DNA of 64,000 bases from Bidens hawaiensis (Eukaryota > Streptophyta > Magnoliopsida > Asterales > Asteraceae), in NCBI GenBank assembly GCA_021521415.1, contig JAIQDT010002045.1:62001-126000 (forward strand). Direction: 5' to 3'. The translations under genes and the position numbers were made by a program. This document shows positions 45,940-56,450 of this stretch, piece after piece. The notes under the pieces are model-generated. The model did no database searches, was not told the DNA's origin, and worked only from the letters and a program-made list of their open reading frames with translations. Within the stretch, counting starts at the first letter, position 1. Each line of letters begins with the position of its first letter.

Positions 45940-47035
45940 ATATGATACATCATACATGTTCCTATCTACACCACATGATGTTTTTTCCTTTGATATATAC
46001 ACGCGACACACACTTATCACATTAGTTTGATGCATTGGTTTGAAGTGCTAGATGGTCTTTTAGGCCCACTTGTCTTTGGCTCTATCATACAACTCATAAG
46101 GAAAAGCTTAATGTTTAAACCATCGTCTAAATTTTGTTCTAAAAATAATTTTAGTTTCTTATTAAACCATTCGAAAGAAAAGGGTTTTGTAATAAATTTG
46201 AGAGAAAGCCTCGTATTTATTTTAATTTGGGATCTTAAAATCGCTGAGCCGCTAATACTTGTCTGTCTCGATTTAGACCGAATAGTGGGGGATGTTTGTT
46301 GGTAATTCCGGATCGTCTTCACAAGTCGGTGAATATGGAAGAACCTAAGTTGACAAGTTTGTCAAGTTGGTTTAGTTTCCTAATTGTAATATGAATATGA
46401 TAATGTCTTGGTCACCAAATTAGGGTTATATTATAAATATATGGCTTGATTAGAGCCTTAGATGTGTGGTCAATAGAGAATTGTTGTAACGAGTTTTTGA
46501 TCAATTTTTTCTTGCAATAAAGTGTTTGGTCGATCATACGCCTCAAACGCTTGCTATTAAAACTTGGTTACTATTAAGTGAATTTAAGTTTCATTTTAGA
46601 CTAAAAGACACTTTGGGCCGGTTCTGATTATAACATGATAAGATGATTTAAAAGGCTAATACTTGTTGGATGGTCACAATGTTTTGATTACGACATTCTT
46701 TGCTAAACTAGAGAATGTTATGGAGAGTTAAGTCTTTGAAAGCCTGTTTGACCAAAGTGTCTTGTCCGTTGACTTTTCAACACGCTATCAATTCTCAAGC
46801 TTCAAACACATATTGTGACCTTTCTATTTTGTTGATTTAAACGTACCGAGAAATACAAAGCATACGGAAATAAGAGGGTCGTTACACATTTGTAGTCTTG
46901 TAGACCAGCGCAACATATTTGACCTACCATAGAATTCCCCAAAGCTGATTTTCTTGGGCCGAAACAGTTTCCTTGAACCAACATGCATGCACTTCCCCCA
47001 TGCCATTGACCACATAAGACATATTTCGTTGATTC
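45940..47035 (+). repeat. Duplicated host segment, copy B
   Basis: Partner of 26395-27240. The matching blocks are 45940-46260 and 46655-47000. Between them lies a 392-bp insertion (46263-46654) flanked by GCTAATACTTGT at 46251-46262 and 46655-46666. The insertion includes a GTGGGGGATG stretch followed by TGTTGGTAATTCC and an AATAAA, like a copia PPT plus LTR piece. Confidence 0.65.
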
Positions 47036-47076
47036 ATAAGACATTGATTACAAGAAGGGGATGAGAAATAGAATCA

Positions 47077-47122
47077 TTAAACGTTCGGGATTATAAGCAT
47101 GTTTATAATCCCGAACGTTTAA
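47077..47122. repeat. Perfect 20-bp hairpin
   Basis: 47077-47096 is the exact reverse complement of 47103-47122, separated by six bases. The arm contains AACGTTCGGGATTATAA. It stands alone about 160 bases before the copia element. Confidence 0.95.
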
Positions 47123-47281
47123 CTTGTTACGGCCTCTACTAACTCTTGGATTGGGCTCTTTGATTGGACCCGTTGGGCTTAGATTAATAGTGATCATAAG
47201 AGATTAGTCTTATTTGAACATAACATGGCATCATTGTATAAATATAATTACCTTTCAAAAATACCAAAAGTAGTTAGAAAC

Positions 47282-47463
47282 TGTTAGAATATTCTGGATC
47301 CTCAATTAGGCTACAATTAAGGAGGGAAATGCTCCTGTGATTATTGTGTATTTTCTCCATAATTAGCTTTGGACTCCTCTATTTATCATTGTCGATTGTA
47401 TGTATTTTATAATAAGAAAAGAATGATCTTGCCCTTCAATACCTCCCTGTTACCATTGTGTCA
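47282..47463 (+). repeat. 5' LTR of copia element
   Basis: TGTTAGAAT...TTGTGTCA, 182 bp, identical by eye to 51995-52176. Confidence 0.96.
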
Positions 47464-47475
47464 TGGTATCAGAGC
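47464..47475 (+). other. Copia primer binding site (initiator tRNA-Met)
   Basis: TGGTATCAGAGC begins directly after the LTR with no spacer. Confidence 0.93.
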
Positions 47476-47512
47476 TTAAGGTATAATCCTTTGAACCTAG
47501 AAATTCATCAAC

Positions 47513-50500
47513 ATGTCAGACAACACTACTATTGCAACCAACATCCCTGATGAATTAACACTACAAATCGCTGCGCTTCTAAGAAATGGTCTTGGAGCAC
47601 AGCCAATAACAACCAATTCCGAGAATCTATCTCTTGGAATCAAACTAGAAGGAGACAACTATGCCCTATGGGCAGCCCTGATGAAAAAGGCTATTGGAGG
47701 CAGAGGGAGAGGCTCTCACATTACTGGGGAACCGTCACCACCTCTAAAAACAGATCAGACGTACGCACGATGGGAACAAGATGATCAGTGTGTGTTCACA
47801 TGGCTGATCCAAAACATCGATGCTAGTTTGGTAAATAATGTTTCGCAATATCCGACTGCAAAGGCCCTTTGGGATGGCCTTGCAGTTACATATGGCTCTG
47901 AGGCAGATTCATTGCAAGTCTTTGATCTTCACAAAAGGGCCAACTCTTTGAGGCAAGGAGGAGATACATTAGAAGAATGTTGGAACAAACTGAAAAAAAT
48001 TTGGATGACCATTGACAGAAGAGAGCCGAACCCAATGAAACACCCTGAAGATATTCAGATCTACAACAACAAAATTCAAGAACAAAGACTCTACCAACTA
48101 TTGATAGCTATCGATGACAAGTTGGAACCAATTAAGCGGGACATCTTGAAACGAGACCCACTCCCTACGGTTGAAGCCGCATACGCTATGGTACGACGAG
48201 AGATAGCAAGAATCAACATTTTAAAACCTGTAAATTCTGAAATTGACAGGTCATCTGAAATCGGCCTTGGACTGGCAGCAAGGGAATCAACCGCAAAACC
48301 GAAAAACCGGTCAGAATCGCAGCGGAATAAAGAAAAAGAAGATAAAGCAAAATTGTATTGTAGCCACTGCAAGATGAAGAGGCATACAAAGGAGACGTGC
48401 TTTAAACTTGTTGGTTATCCCGAATGGTGGGAAGACAATCACAGGGAAAAGACAGAATCGCGAGGCAAAGGGGCGGCTGCCATCGGAAATCAAGACGCCG
48501 AAGTTGAACCGGCGACATCAAAAAGGCAGGATGAAGCAATTGGTTTTGGTGGTGTGGCTGCTGGAATAAACGCAACAGGTAAAGGGCTTGGTGGAAATTA
48601 CACCCCAAGTCCTTCCATTCTCAACCCTAAATACTTTAAACCCTGTTGTTTTGACAATGACCAAAAGGATACCCCTAGCAACATTAATTTGGAACCTAAA
48701 GTCTGTCGAGCTCGTTATACATCAAATTCTAATCCAAAAAAATTAAGTGAATGGATTTTTGATTGCGGGGCTACAGACACTATGACGTATGATTATAAAG
48801 ATTTTTTAGATATGTCATCCTCATCTAAAACTTATATCGAAACTGCTAGTGGAGAACGGGTTGAGATCAAAGGAGGGGGTTCAATTGAATTCTCTAAGAA
48901 AATGAAGCTGAAAAATTGTCTCTACATTCCTGCATTATCCTCAAAATTGTTGTCTATTAGCCATGTTACAAAAGAATTGAATTGTGTGGTGCTAATGTAT
49001 CCAACATTTTGCATTTTGCAGGACATTCTTACGAAGGAGATAATTGGGCGTGGTACTGAGCAAGGAGGTCTCTACTATGTTGACGAGGTGACTCACCAGG
49101 GACATGCCATGCTTGCTCACGGAACAGTTGATAGACAACTTTGGTTATGGCATCGTCGTCTTGGTCATCCTTCATTTGGGTATCTTAAGTTGTTATTTCC
49201 GAGTCTTTTTTTGAATAAATCCACTCATGATATGAAGTGTGAAACTTGTGTTCTTGCTAAAAATCATAGAGTGCCTTTTGATCAAAGTAACACTAGAGTT
49301 AAGTCGGTTTTTTCATTGATACATTCTGATGTTTGGGGTCCTGCTCCAAACTCTAATAATAGTCGATTTCAATATTTTGTGCTATTTGTTGATGATTGTT
49401 CTCGAATGACTTGGATATACTTTCTGAAACATAAATCAGAGGTTCCTAAAAAATTCTTTGCATTTTATGAAATGGTTCAAACCCAGTTTAAGAAAAAAAT
49501 ACAGATTCTTCGCTCTGATAATGGTGGAGAATTTATAAATCAGTCTATGCAAAGTTTTTGTGAAAAAAATGGCCTTATTCATCAAACTACATGTCCTAAC
49601 ACACCACAACAAAATGGTGTCGTTGAACGGAAAAATCGAATTCTACTTGAGAAAAGTCGTGCTATGATGATCGAATCTCAAGTTCCTCAGTCTTTTTGGC
49701 CAGAAGCAATAGCTACATCCGTTTATCTACTTAATCGTCTACCTACACAAATTTTGGAACATAAAACCCCTTTACAAATTCTAGGAAGTCAAGTCACTAT
49801 CCCTTCTATTCTAACCCTACCACCACGTGTTTTTGGATGCATAGTATTTGTTCACATTCCTAAGAACAATAGGAACAAATTTGACCCATGCGCAGAAAAA
49901 TGTGTGTTTGTAGGATATGCTACTCATCAAAAGGGGTATCGTTGTTATAATCCTATCACACGTCGTATTCATGTCACTATGGATTATGACTTCTCCGAAT
50001 CTGAATTTTATTTCAACAACCAATCTAGCGTTCAGGGGGAGAAACTTAGGGAATCTCTAGATTGGTTAAACACTCTAAGTTGTTCTGAAACTGTTCTAAC
50101 AGAGCCTGTAGATGGCGCCACCGAGTCCCTCCCAACCAACATAGAAGGGGCTGACGAACCAGTACACACAACCAATGAATCTACTTCGGACAATGTCCAA
50201 CAAGAGGTAAATAATATTTTCTTGTCCAATTTTGATGATGTTACAAGTCATAATGATATTTCAAGTCCAGAAATGCAGTCAGAAGAACCACCGACTCGTG
50301 TTCTGCCTCCGAGGATAAATAGAGGCGTTCCACCGAATCGATATTCTCCAGAACATGTATCTCGAACTTCAAAGTACCCGGTGAATGGAGGCAGAGAGGG
50401 AGTTGCAGATAATGCAAAAGCATTCTCTGCCATCCTCCTCTCTGAGAATATCCCAAAGACAGTTCAAGAGGCAAGTAAGAAAGTCGAATGGCAAGATGCT

Positions 50501-52000
50501 ATGAATACAGAAATGGAAGCTCTTATAAAAAATGGCACGTGGGAAAAGTGTGTGTTACCTGCAGGAAAGAAGCCTGTTGGTTGTAGGTGGGTTTTTTCTA
50601 TTAAATATAAATCTGATGGAACCGTTGAACGATATAAAGCAAGGTTGGTGGCTAAGGGGTATACGCAGACATATGGCATTGACTACTCTGAAACTTTTTC
50701 CCCAGTTGCAAAAATTGATACTATTAGGGTGTTATTCTCGGTAGCAGCAAATAAAGATTGGCCGCTTCATCAATTTGATGTCAAGAATGCATTTCTACAT
50801 GGAGATCTCAAGGAAGAGGTATACATGGAAGCACCCCCTGAGTTCTCTGGCGAATTTCAACGAAATGAAGTATGCAAACTTAAGAAGGCGTTGTATGGGC
50901 TTAAACAATCTCCACGTGCATGGTTTGGGAGATTTACGATGGTTATGAAGCAATATGGGTACAAACAGAGTAACGCTGACCATACCCTATTCTTCAAGAA
51001 AAGAGGTGATAAAATTACATGTCTAATAATATACGTTGATGATATGATCATAACAGGGAGTGATGAGGAAGAAATCACCTTGCTTCGAAAGAACCTCTTT
51101 ACAGAGTTTGAAATGAAGGATCTTGGAGGGCTAAAATATTTTCTTGGGATTGAGGTTCTTCGATCTAAAGGAGGAATTTTCATCTCTCAACGAAAATATA
51201 TTTTAGACTTATTGGCAGAAACAGGTATGGTGGACTGCAAACCAAGTGATACTCCAATGATGGTAAATCACAAGCTAAAGATAGATGAAAAAGATGAGCT
51301 AGTAGATCGTGAGAGGTACCAAAGACTGGTAGGAAAGCTAATTTACTTAGCCCATACTAGACCAGACATTGCTTATGCTGTTGGGGTAGTAAGTCAATTC
51401 ATGCATCAACCTCAGTCGGAACACATGGAAGCAGTTATGAGGATAATACGATATCTTAAGGGTACTCCGGGAAGAGGTATAGTGTTCAAAAAGAATGGGC
51501 ACCTAGATGTTAAGGCGTTCACCGATGCTGATTGGGGTGGAAATCCAAATGACAGACGATCTACTGCAGGGTTTTTTACCTTAGTCGGAGGGAACCTGGT
51601 CACTTGGAGAAGTAAAAAACAGAAAGTTGTATCTTTGTCAAGTGCAGAATCAGAATTCAGAGGTATTGTTAAAGGGATCACAGAGATCCTTTGGGTAAAA
51701 AAATTGATGAAGGAACTTAATTTTCCAGTAAAGCTTCCGATCCAATTGATGTGTGACAACAAAGCTGCAATTAAAATTTCAGAAAATCCTGTCCAACATG
51801 ACCGAACAAAACATGTTGAAATAGACAGGCATTTCATAAAAGAAAAAATTGAAGATGGTACTGTAGAACTCCCGTTTGTGAGATCTGAAGATCAGTTAGC
51901 TGATATTCTCACAAAGGCGGTTACGGCAAGAACATTCGAATCGGTATTAAGCAAGTTGGGTATTGGAGATCCCACTACACAACTTGAGGGGGGGTGTTAG
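47513..52000 (+). CDS. gag-pol: Copia gag-pol polyprotein, 1495 aa
   Basis: One open frame. Gag runs about 40-240, with the zinc knuckle C283-x2-C-x4-H-x4-C296. The protease motif reads D417-C-G-A-T, where Ser is more usual than Cys. The pre-integrase and integrase region, about 530-760, has H-R-R-L-G-H, the zinc-binding cysteines and a DDE core. RT runs about 1000-1240 with Y-V-D-D at 1174-1177. RNase H, about 1340-1490, reads K-H-V-E-I-D-R-H-F near its end. The PPT is coding (Gly codons), and the TAG stop at 51998-52000 is supplied by the first bases of the 3' LTR. No break was seen, so the product should be functional. Confidence 0.96.
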   Translation: MSDNTTIATNIPDELTLQIAALLRNGLGAQPITTNSENLSLGIKLEGDNYALWAALMKKAIGGRGRGSHITGEPSPPLKTDQTYARWEQDDQCVFTWLIQNIDASLVNNVSQYPTAKALWDGLAVTYGSEADSLQVFDLHKRANSLRQGGDTLEECWNKLKKIWMTIDRREPNPMKHPEDIQIYNNKIQEQRLYQLLIAIDDKLEPIKRDILKRDPLPTVEAAYAMVRREIARINILKPVNSEIDRSSEIGLGLAARESTAKPKNRSESQRNKEKEDKAKLYCSHCKMKRHTKETCFKLVGYPEWWEDNHREKTESRGKGAAAIGNQDAEVEPATSKRQDEAIGFGGVAAGINATGKGLGGNYTPSPSILNPKYFKPCCFDNDQKDTPSNINLEPKVCRARYTSNSNPKKLSEWIFDCGATDTMTYDYKDFLDMSSSSKTYIETASGERVEIKGGGSIEFSKKMKLKNCLYIPALSSKLLSISHVTKELNCVVLMYPTFCILQDILTKEIIGRGTEQGGLYYVDEVTHQGHAMLAHGTVDRQLWLWHRRLGHPSFGYLKLLFPSLFLNKSTHDMKCETCVLAKNHRVPFDQSNTRVKSVFSLIHSDVWGPAPNSNNSRFQYFVLFVDDCSRMTWIYFLKHKSEVPKKFFAFYEMVQTQFKKKIQILRSDNGGEFINQSMQSFCEKNGLIHQTTCPNTPQQNGVVERKNRILLEKSRAMMIESQVPQSFWPEAIATSVYLLNRLPTQILEHKTPLQILGSQVTIPSILTLPPRVFGCIVFVHIPKNNRNKFDPCAEKCVFVGYATHQKGYRCYNPITRRIHVTMDYDFSESEFYFNNQSSVQGEKLRESLDWLNTLSCSETVLTEPVDGATESLPTNIEGADEPVHTTNESTSDNVQQEVNNIFLSNFDDVTSHNDISSPEMQSEEPPTRVLPPRINRGVPPNRYSPEHVSRTSKYPVNGGREGVADNAKAFSAILLSENIPKTVQEASKKVEWQDAMNTEMEALIKNGTWEKCVLPAGKKPVGCRWVFSIKYKSDGTVERYKARLVAKGYTQTYGIDYSETFSPVAKIDTIRVLFSVAANKDWPLHQFDVKNAFLHGDLKEEVYMEAPPEFSGEFQRNEVCKLKKALYGLKQSPRAWFGRFTMVMKQYGYKQSNADHTLFFKKRGDKITCLIIYVDDMIITGSDEEEITLLRKNLFTEFEMKDLGGLKYFLGIEVLRSKGGIFISQRKYILDLLAETGMVDCKPSDTPMMVNHKLKIDEKDELVDRERYQRLVGKLIYLAHTRPDIAYAVGVVSQFMHQPQSEHMEAVMRIIRYLKGTPGRGIVFKKNGHLDVKAFTDADWGGNPNDRRSTAGFFTLVGGNLVTWRSKKQKVVSLSSAESEFRGIVKGITEILWVKKLMKELNFPVKLPIQLMCDNKAAIKISENPVQHDRTKHVEIDRHFIKEKIEDGTVELPFVRSEDQLADILTKAVTARTFESVLSKLGIGDPTTQLEGGC
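51984..51994 (+). other. Copia polypurine tract
   Basis: TTGAGGGGGGG directly before the 3' LTR, read as the last codons of the polyprotein. Confidence 0.88.
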
Positions 52001-52176
52001 AATATTCTGGATCCTCAATTAGGCTACAATTAAGGAGGGAAATGCTCCTGTGATTATTGTGTATTTTCTCCATAATTAGCTTTGGACTCCTCTATTTATC
52101 ATTGTCGATTGTATGTATTTTATAATAAGAAAAGAATGATCTTGCCCTTCAATACCTCCCTGTTACCATTGTGTCA
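51995..52176 (+). repeat. 3' LTR of copia element
   Basis: 182 bp, same sequence as 47282-47463. The target duplication GAAAC follows at 52177-52181. Confidence 0.96.
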
Positions 52177-52244
52177 GAAACAACCTCAACAAAAACAACA
52201 AAATCAGAAACAACAACATTGTATCACATGATCAATAACCTTAA

Positions 52245-54705
52245 TTAGCAGATAAAAGGAGAATCAACATGTTTATCCTCACAATAAAGCCCTGGTTGCT
52301 GCTTAAACCCTTCTTTCTTTAACATACTCCTAGCCTTCAAAACAATTTCCTTATTACTTATACTCTTCCCATCCAACTCCTCAATAATACCCTGAATCGC
52401 ATGGCTAAGAGCCCCATAAGATACATCCGACTTAGTTGCGTCCGCAGACGTCTGGTCCGTCTGACAACCACTAATCAAAATCCCATTTTCGGGCAACTTC
52501 TTTTGCGTGGAACCCGCATATACATCCCGCTTCCCACCAACCTCCGTTTCCAACGCGGGTTTCCCATAATCCGCGTTGGTCTCCAACTTGTGCTTCAAAA
52601 ATTGTTGACCCAAACCATTAACCATCCCCATAAAGCCACCACTATCATTATTATTATCACCACCATCAATACCATCACCACCAGCGTCGCCACCACCATC
52701 ACCACCACCGCCGCCAATGCTTTTGAAGCTATTCAAAAGGACTTTCACAAACTTCTTGACTTTAGGAGTTGAGTCTTCACCAAACAGGTCAAACAAAGTT
52801 GGTCTAACATTCCTACACTAATATCATTATTGCCAGTTTTCTGCTTTAGGATATCAACTAGGGTGTCAAGAGACAATGCTCGGTTTCCGATGGTGGTGTC
52901 TTCAACCTTGTTGTCGTCATCATCGCGGTTGAATGCAGATTTTAGTGCGTCTCCGGTTTTTTGCATGATGTTTCCGACGAAACCTGGTTCGGAACTCTCC
53001 TTGTTTCCGGGGTCTTCATAGCTCTCACTGTTTGCTCTTTAGCTTGATCAATGAGTCCGCCGCTGTGGCATGAATCGGATACGATTGTTATTGTGCAACC
53101 TTCAGGTACTTTGTCCACTAGCTCCCTGAAATCATCATCTGGAAACATACCATATGAGTATGTCACTAAAAATTGGTGACCTATTTGTGACTGAAACAAC
53201 AGTTAGTATTATTCGTAAAATGGTTGCAAATTTTACAATTGTTATTTTCACTGACAATTTAGTTTCAAATATCATAAAGAAATTTTTTTTAATTAAACTT
53301 AAATTATAATTACCGGTCTGAGTACGTTTAAAACTGTTGGAAAACATTATAAATATAATTGTATGTGCTATACTTTAGTTTGAATATGATGCAGCGGTAT
53401 AAACAAGAGTGAAGATCGAATCACGTAGATTCGGAGAATACCCGTGATGATCTTCGAAACTCCCAAATCCCACCCAAGGGAAAATGAAGAGAAAATTGAT
53501 AATTATTAAAATTCAAGTCTGTCCCCTTAGATTACATAACCAACATATAAATAAAGATTCTAATACGAAATGGGCCTAAATTGGGTCATGGGCCGAACAC
53601 AAACCCAAAAACGAAAACATAAAAAGGCCCAAAACTTTATTTATGAGGCGTTTTTGGGCTTCGGACAGAGGCCAAACCGCCGTAGACGTTTGTCACAATG
53701 TGCTCCTCGTCTCAAACTTCGATTGACTAGCAATAGGCCTGAAACGGAGCTTCGTGGGCCAAGTTATGCCCGTTTTCGTGGGCCACCTTTTATAGCGCGA
53801 TCTTGGGCCTTCAAATACATAATAGACCGGTCTTCAATACTTGGGCCCACATCAAAAATTGTACTAGCAAATTAGAAAAATAAATAAATAAAAAAAGGAA
53901 ATAGGTTTTCTTCGAAAGTTGTATGAACTTTGCAACAACACTTTTGTAGCAATTTGTAGAAAAAGTTGTTGGGAAATGGATGGAAATGATATTTCTAAAA
54001 TTTGTTAATTTTCTCACACGGCTTTTCGTAGGAAAATCGTTGGAAAATGGGTTCTCTAACAAATTTCCAACAAAAACCGCCGTAAAGAAATGACTCGTTT
54101 TCTAGTATTGAGAACTGATCAAAAGGAGTTGCAAATACCCAGTTTTCTAGCAAAAACCAAATAATAGAAATGAAAACCAAATAAAAAAAATGAGAAAGCA
54201 AGATGATCAAAGAGGTCCATCTGCTATGTATCGAATAGAAATGAACCAAATGCAGGATAAATTTTCAAATTGTACATTTAGATCCTAATTCCTAAACTCA
54301 ATACCAATTTAAAATCACCAAGATATATAACCTACAAATAAAAAATATCAATACCGTACCCGTAATAAGATTCATATCACAAGGAACAATGCACTCATCA
54401 TAACCAGTATCATCATTTTCACCGGTCTCAGCCGGAAGCCGGGTGCCATGGCCACTATAATGCACAAAAAGGATGTCCCCTGAGTCCGCCGAGCCTATAA
54501 GATCAGCAATCGCTTTGCGGATGTTCTTGCCGGTGGGCTGAGTATACGACTCGTCCGCATCAATAAGGACCTTAATGTCACCTTCTGTGAAACCATATCG
54601 ATCGATTAAAGAACAATGTATTCGCTTGACATCGTTGACACATCCTTTGAGTTCTGCCTTTGTTCCTGTGTAATTACATCCGATCAACACCGCCTTTTTC
54701 CCCAT
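52245..54705 (-). pseudogene. Type II metacaspase, frameshifted twice in this assembly
   Basis: Exon 1 is 54705-54360 and exon 2 is 53138-52245. The intron 54359-53139 (GT-AG, phase 1) rejoins in frame. Metacaspases are Arg/Lys-specific cysteine proteases acting in stress and cell death. The catalytic His86 (HYSGHG) and Cys139 (SDSCHSGG) are present at the positions known from Arabidopsis MC4. The p20 domain comes first, then a Gly/Asp-rich linker, then p10 ending in HVDSPFIC. Exon 2 changes frame near 53029 and near 52811. Each change fits the loss of one base from a short run. The intermediate frame has no stop, and the C-terminus is intact. Either the gene is newly broken or the assembly lost two bases. 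The copia element lies 68 bases past the stop. Confidence 0.92.
53387..53854. other. Possible inserted LTR-like sequence in the metacaspase intron
   Basis: 468 bases beginning TGATG and ending CATCA (a short inverted repeat). They are more GC-rich than the rest of the intron, with many GGGCC words. No target duplication was found, so a solo LTR or small TIR element is only a guess. Confidence 0.3.
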
Positions 54706-55019
54706 TGTTTTTGAGGATTGAAAACGTTGGATTATTGTGTGTAGGTCCGATCACCTTGGTCGAATGTTGTGAACAGACAACGTTATTATGAGGTTGGTAA
54801 ATGTTAATGGTTGTTACCATATTTGGATGATGAGTGCCGATTATATCTGTGTTTGAAAATGTCTAATGTCCGAATTTACTTTTGTTAAAATAATATAGTT
54901 ATTCTTAGATTGGTTAAAACTGTATGCAATCGCTAGTGTATAATGTATAGGATCACCTTTTGATATTATATTGAACTCACAGAATTTAATGTTTTTAACG
55001 ACCAATGAATATAACATTT
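54706..55019. other. 5' flank of the metacaspase gene
   Basis: AT-rich and presumably the promoter. No further motif is claimed. Confidence 0.4.
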
Positions 55020-55569
55020 AGTCATCTTGTCTAGGTCGTGCTCATCATATCTGTCTCTAACAAGGAATTGCTTAGACTCTTTAGTTAGTTTATCTATGAG
55101 TTCAAACTCAGTTTCTTTAACAGCCTTCTTCTTTTTCATGTTTTACAAACTTCTTTTCAGGTTTCTTAGTTTCTAATTCGTCATTCTTTTCAACCTTGTC
55201 TTTACCTTTTTTGAGATAGACATTATATTTTTGCTTGTAAATACCAAAATCTTTACCAAACTTATTGTATTCCTTGATATTAAAAGGTTCTCATTCTTAT
55301 ACCAACATCTATCAGTATGATGTCCATAAATGCCACAACCTTGATTCATGTATAGATGGTTTAGACACAAAACATGCCACCCCCCCCCCCCTCTTTTTTT
55401 TTTTGTTGGAAATGGCTTCTTTCATGTTGAGTTCATACAAGGTCTCATTTCTTGGTGCTGTCATCATGATCATATCAGTTGGAATCACAAATTCATGTTT
55501 CAAGATGTAGTTGTTGTCATCAAATGCAACCTTGTAGCTCATGTTACATTCTTGAGAAACACTTAGCAA
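55020..55569 (-). pseudogene. Scrambled copia relic
   Basis: The minus strand first reads a pre-integrase segment (L-S-V-S-Q-E-C to S-R-L-W-H, 55569-55325). It then reads a gag zinc knuckle C-G-I-Y-G-H-H-T-D-R-C-W in another frame, followed by a Lys-rich gag tail (to about 55020). Gag should precede the pre-integrase, so the order is reversed. A C-run and T-run at 55379-55404 break the first part. Confidence 0.75.
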
Positions 55570-55582
55570 GTTATATTGGAGT

Positions 55583-56450
55583 CCTTCATTGTGCCTTTGG
55601 GGCTCCGTTTGTGCCTTTTGGGCCCCATTTGTGCTTTATGACTACCATTTGTGCGTTTTGACTTATATTTGTACTTGTTAGGCTCCAATTGTGCCTTTTA
55701 GGCTCCGTTCTACCTTTTGGGCTCCATTTGTGCCTTTTGACATCCATTTGTGCCTTTTGGGCTTCATTTGTGCAATTTGGGGTTCGTTAGTGCCTTTTGG
55801 GCTCCGTTCGTTCTTTTTGGGCTCCCTTGTGCCTTTTGACATCGTTTGTGCCTTTTGGGCCCCGTTTATGTATTTTGGGCTTTGTTTGTGCCTTTTGATG
55901 TTGGTTTGTTCTTTTTGTGCATTTTGGTTTTCATTTGTGCCTTTTGGGTTCTAGTCGTGCTTTTGGGTTCCGTTTGTGCCTTTTGGGCCCCGTTTATGTA
56001 TTTTGGGCTTTGTTTGTGCCTTTTGATGTTGGTTTGTTCTTTTTGTGCATTTTGGTTTTCATTTGTGCCTTTTGGGTGCTAGTCGTGCTTTTGGGTTCCG
56101 TTTGTGCCTCTTGGGCACCGTTTTTGCCTTTTTTGTCTCCCTTTTGTGCATTTTAGGCTCTGTTTGTGCCTTTTAGGCTCTGTATGTGACTTTGGGTATT
56201 TGTTTGTGCCTTTTGACATTCATTTTTTTATTTTGAGCTCCGTTTGTGCTTTTTACTACAATTTGTGTGCTTTGACTTCTGTTTGCGCCTTTTAAGCTCC
56301 AATTGTGCCGTTTGGGCTTCGTTTGTGCCTTTTAAGCTCCATTTATGCCTTTTGACATCCATTTACGTCTTTTGGGATCCGTTAGTGCATTTTGGGCTTC
56401 GTTTATGTCTTTTAGGCTCTGTTTGTGCCTTTTGACATGTGTTGCTATAT
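55583..56450 (+). repeat. Degenerate 20-bp tandem array
   Basis: About 40 units built on GGCTCCGTTTGTGCCTTTTG with many substitutions. A larger unit of 128 bases (55843-55970) is repeated almost exactly at 55971-56098. Frames through it are repetitive Cys/Phe/Leu-rich strings with no family match. Confidence 0.92.

Larger units (their letters stand above)
47282..52176 (+). mobile_element. Intact Ty1/copia retrotransposon with 182-bp LTRs
   Basis: LTRs 47282-47463 and 51995-52176 are both 182 bp and I see no difference between them. GAAAC flanks the element at 47277-47281 and 52177-52181. PBS, one open gag-pol frame and PPT are present in 4895 bp. The order INT-RT-RH is copia. Such short LTRs fit the Ale-type lineage (inference). 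It inserted just downstream of the metacaspase stop. It is probably recent and possibly still active. Confidence 0.96.

Noticed and set aside
46263..46654. Solo LTR flanked by a 12-bp duplication
   Set aside because: LTR elements make 4-6-bp duplications, the TG...CA ends could not be fixed, and the PPT-like part is inside. I kept it as an insertion of unknown type.
53387..53854. Solo LTR in the metacaspase intron
   Set aside because: The ends fit, but no target duplication is visible, so it is listed only as a possible insertion.
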